The notes beneath the pieces were generated by a model. That model did not search any database. It worked only from the letters and a program-made list of their open reading frames with translations, and was not told the DNA's origin. A stretch of 5,718 bases of DNA from positions 1 through 5,718 of the forward strand of contig CAYPAX010000167.1 of NCBI GenBank assembly GCA_964408735.1, written 5' to 3'. A program made the translations under genes and the position numbers. Numbering within the stretch: position 1 is the stretch's first letter; every line of letters starts with the position of its first letter. This document shows positions 5,233 to 5,718 of this stretch, piece after piece. This DNA is from UBA7887 sp964408735. Lineage in GTDB: Bacteria; Pseudomonadota; Alphaproteobacteria; UBA7887.

Positions 5233-5679
5233 TCAGCCGGGGCGATCGGCGGAAGATAAGCGCTGTTGGTCGAGCAGCACGGGATCGGCCCGCATTGTCT
5301 GGCGGAAGCCGGACGCGGCAAAGAAGATCTCGCCGCCGCTTGGCCAGTTCAGCGCAATGCGCCAGCGCCAATAGGGAATGTCACGGCCCGAATGATGGGC
5401 CAGGGGAATGCGCACGATCTCCCCTATCGACATCTCGCCGATCATCTCGCTGCCGCCGCTGTCGCCATAATCGACGGCCAAGCGCAAATCGCTGACATCC
5501 TCGAAGACGAGCGTCGCCGGCGCCACGCGAAAGCGAAAGCCGTCGCCCTCGCTGCGCAGCCATTCGACAATATGGTCGATATCGAGCACCAGGCGGCAAT
5601 GCCACTGCTCGCGCTCGGGATCGCCAACATCGAGGCTGAGGCCATAGATGATGTTGTCGTGCCAGCCCGGATTATTCAC
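5233..5679 (-). CDS. Conserved hypothetical protein (WHDN... motif)
   Basis: A protein of 148 residues with no domain I can name. It looks cytoplasmic: it has no signal peptide or membrane segment and is rich in Asp, Arg and Trp. Recognisable blocks are WHDN (6-9), LDIDHIVEW (32-40), RVAPATLVFEDVSDL (51-65), a YWRWRIAL segment (103-110) and a C-terminal GGEIFFAASGFRQTMR (115-130). I recall similar WHDN...DID...APATL proteins annotated only as hypothetical in other bacteria, but cannot verify this here. Alternating hydrophobic strands suggest a mostly beta fold. The start given is GTG at 5679 with no clear ribosome site; the frame stays open to the right edge of the window, so the true start could lie upstream. 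It is on the same strand as, and 72 bp ahead of, the di-haem cytochrome gene. Whether it belongs to that operon is uncertain. Confidence 0.7.
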   Translation of the reverse strand: MNNPGWHDNIIYGLSLDVGDPEREQWHCRLVLDIDHIVEWLRSEGDGFRFRVAPATLVFEDVSDLRLAVDYGDSGGSEMIGEMSIGEIVRIPLAHHSGRDIPYWRWRIALNWPSGGEIFFAASGFRQTMRADPVLLDQQRLSSADRPG

Positions 5680-5718
5680 GGCTCGGTAGAATATGGTTGG
5701 TGAGCGTATATTAAGCTG
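5680..5718 (-). promoter_or_regulatory. AT-rich segment upstream of the conserved hypothetical gene
   Basis: Read leftward, this edge segment contains TTAATATA (plus 5707-5714) and TATTCT (5688-5693), both loosely -10-like, in an AT-rich patch unlike the coding DNA beside it. The -35 region would fall at or beyond the window edge, so no full promoter can be called. Confidence 0.25.

Noticed and set aside
4087..5259. 390-residue open frame on the plus strand
   Set aside because: It lies antisense over the di-haem cytochrome gene, shows no recognisable domain, and is a typical mirror frame of GC-rich coding DNA.

Overview
GC-rich chromosomal segment from a Gram-negative bacterium. The lipoprotein signal with an outer-membrane-type +2 residue, the periplasmic di-haem cytochrome and the CpaA/TadV-type prepilin peptidase fit a proteobacterium. 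An alphaproteobacterium is my best guess, but no rRNA or marker gene in the window proves it. No mobile element, tRNA, rRNA or CRISPR array was seen.

Layout. Positions 1-190 hold no gene but contain several short inverted repeats in an unusually AT-rich patch. Three minus-strand genes follow: a CpaA/TadV-type prepilin peptidase (191-715), a Crp/Fnr-type cyclic-nucleotide-domain regulator (780-1478) with a very good sigma70-like promoter of its own (1563-1590), and a two-BON-domain lipoprotein (1614-2219, TTG start behind a strong Shine-Dalgarno). A 138-bp divergent spacer separates these from the only plus-strand gene, a histidine (phosphoglycerate-mutase-like) phosphatase (2358-3065). Its 3' end overlaps the next minus-strand gene tail to tail by 20 bp.

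The right half (3046-5679) is a compact minus-strand cluster. In transcription order it holds a conserved hypothetical protein (5233-5679), a secreted di-haem cytochrome c peroxidase-family protein (4120-5160), an ECF sigma factor (3624-4100) and a single-pass membrane protein read as its anti-sigma factor (3046-3615). Gaps are 72, 19 and 8 bp, and the last junction looks translationally coupled. The plausible reading is a cell-surface signalling operon: a periplasmic haem enzyme made together with the sigma/anti-sigma pair that senses a related (perhaps redox or peroxide) stress.

The most notable points are these. The di-haem protein keeps both haem-binding CxxCH motifs and the C-terminal haem Met, but lacks the distal His, inter-haem Trp and active-site Glu of classical bacterial peroxidases by my from-memory alignment. 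The anti-sigma protein lacks the zinc-binding motif. The Crp-like protein keeps the nucleotide-phosphate cassette but has a substituted DNA-recognition helix. All of these rest on reading the sequence and remembered family features; no searches were run.
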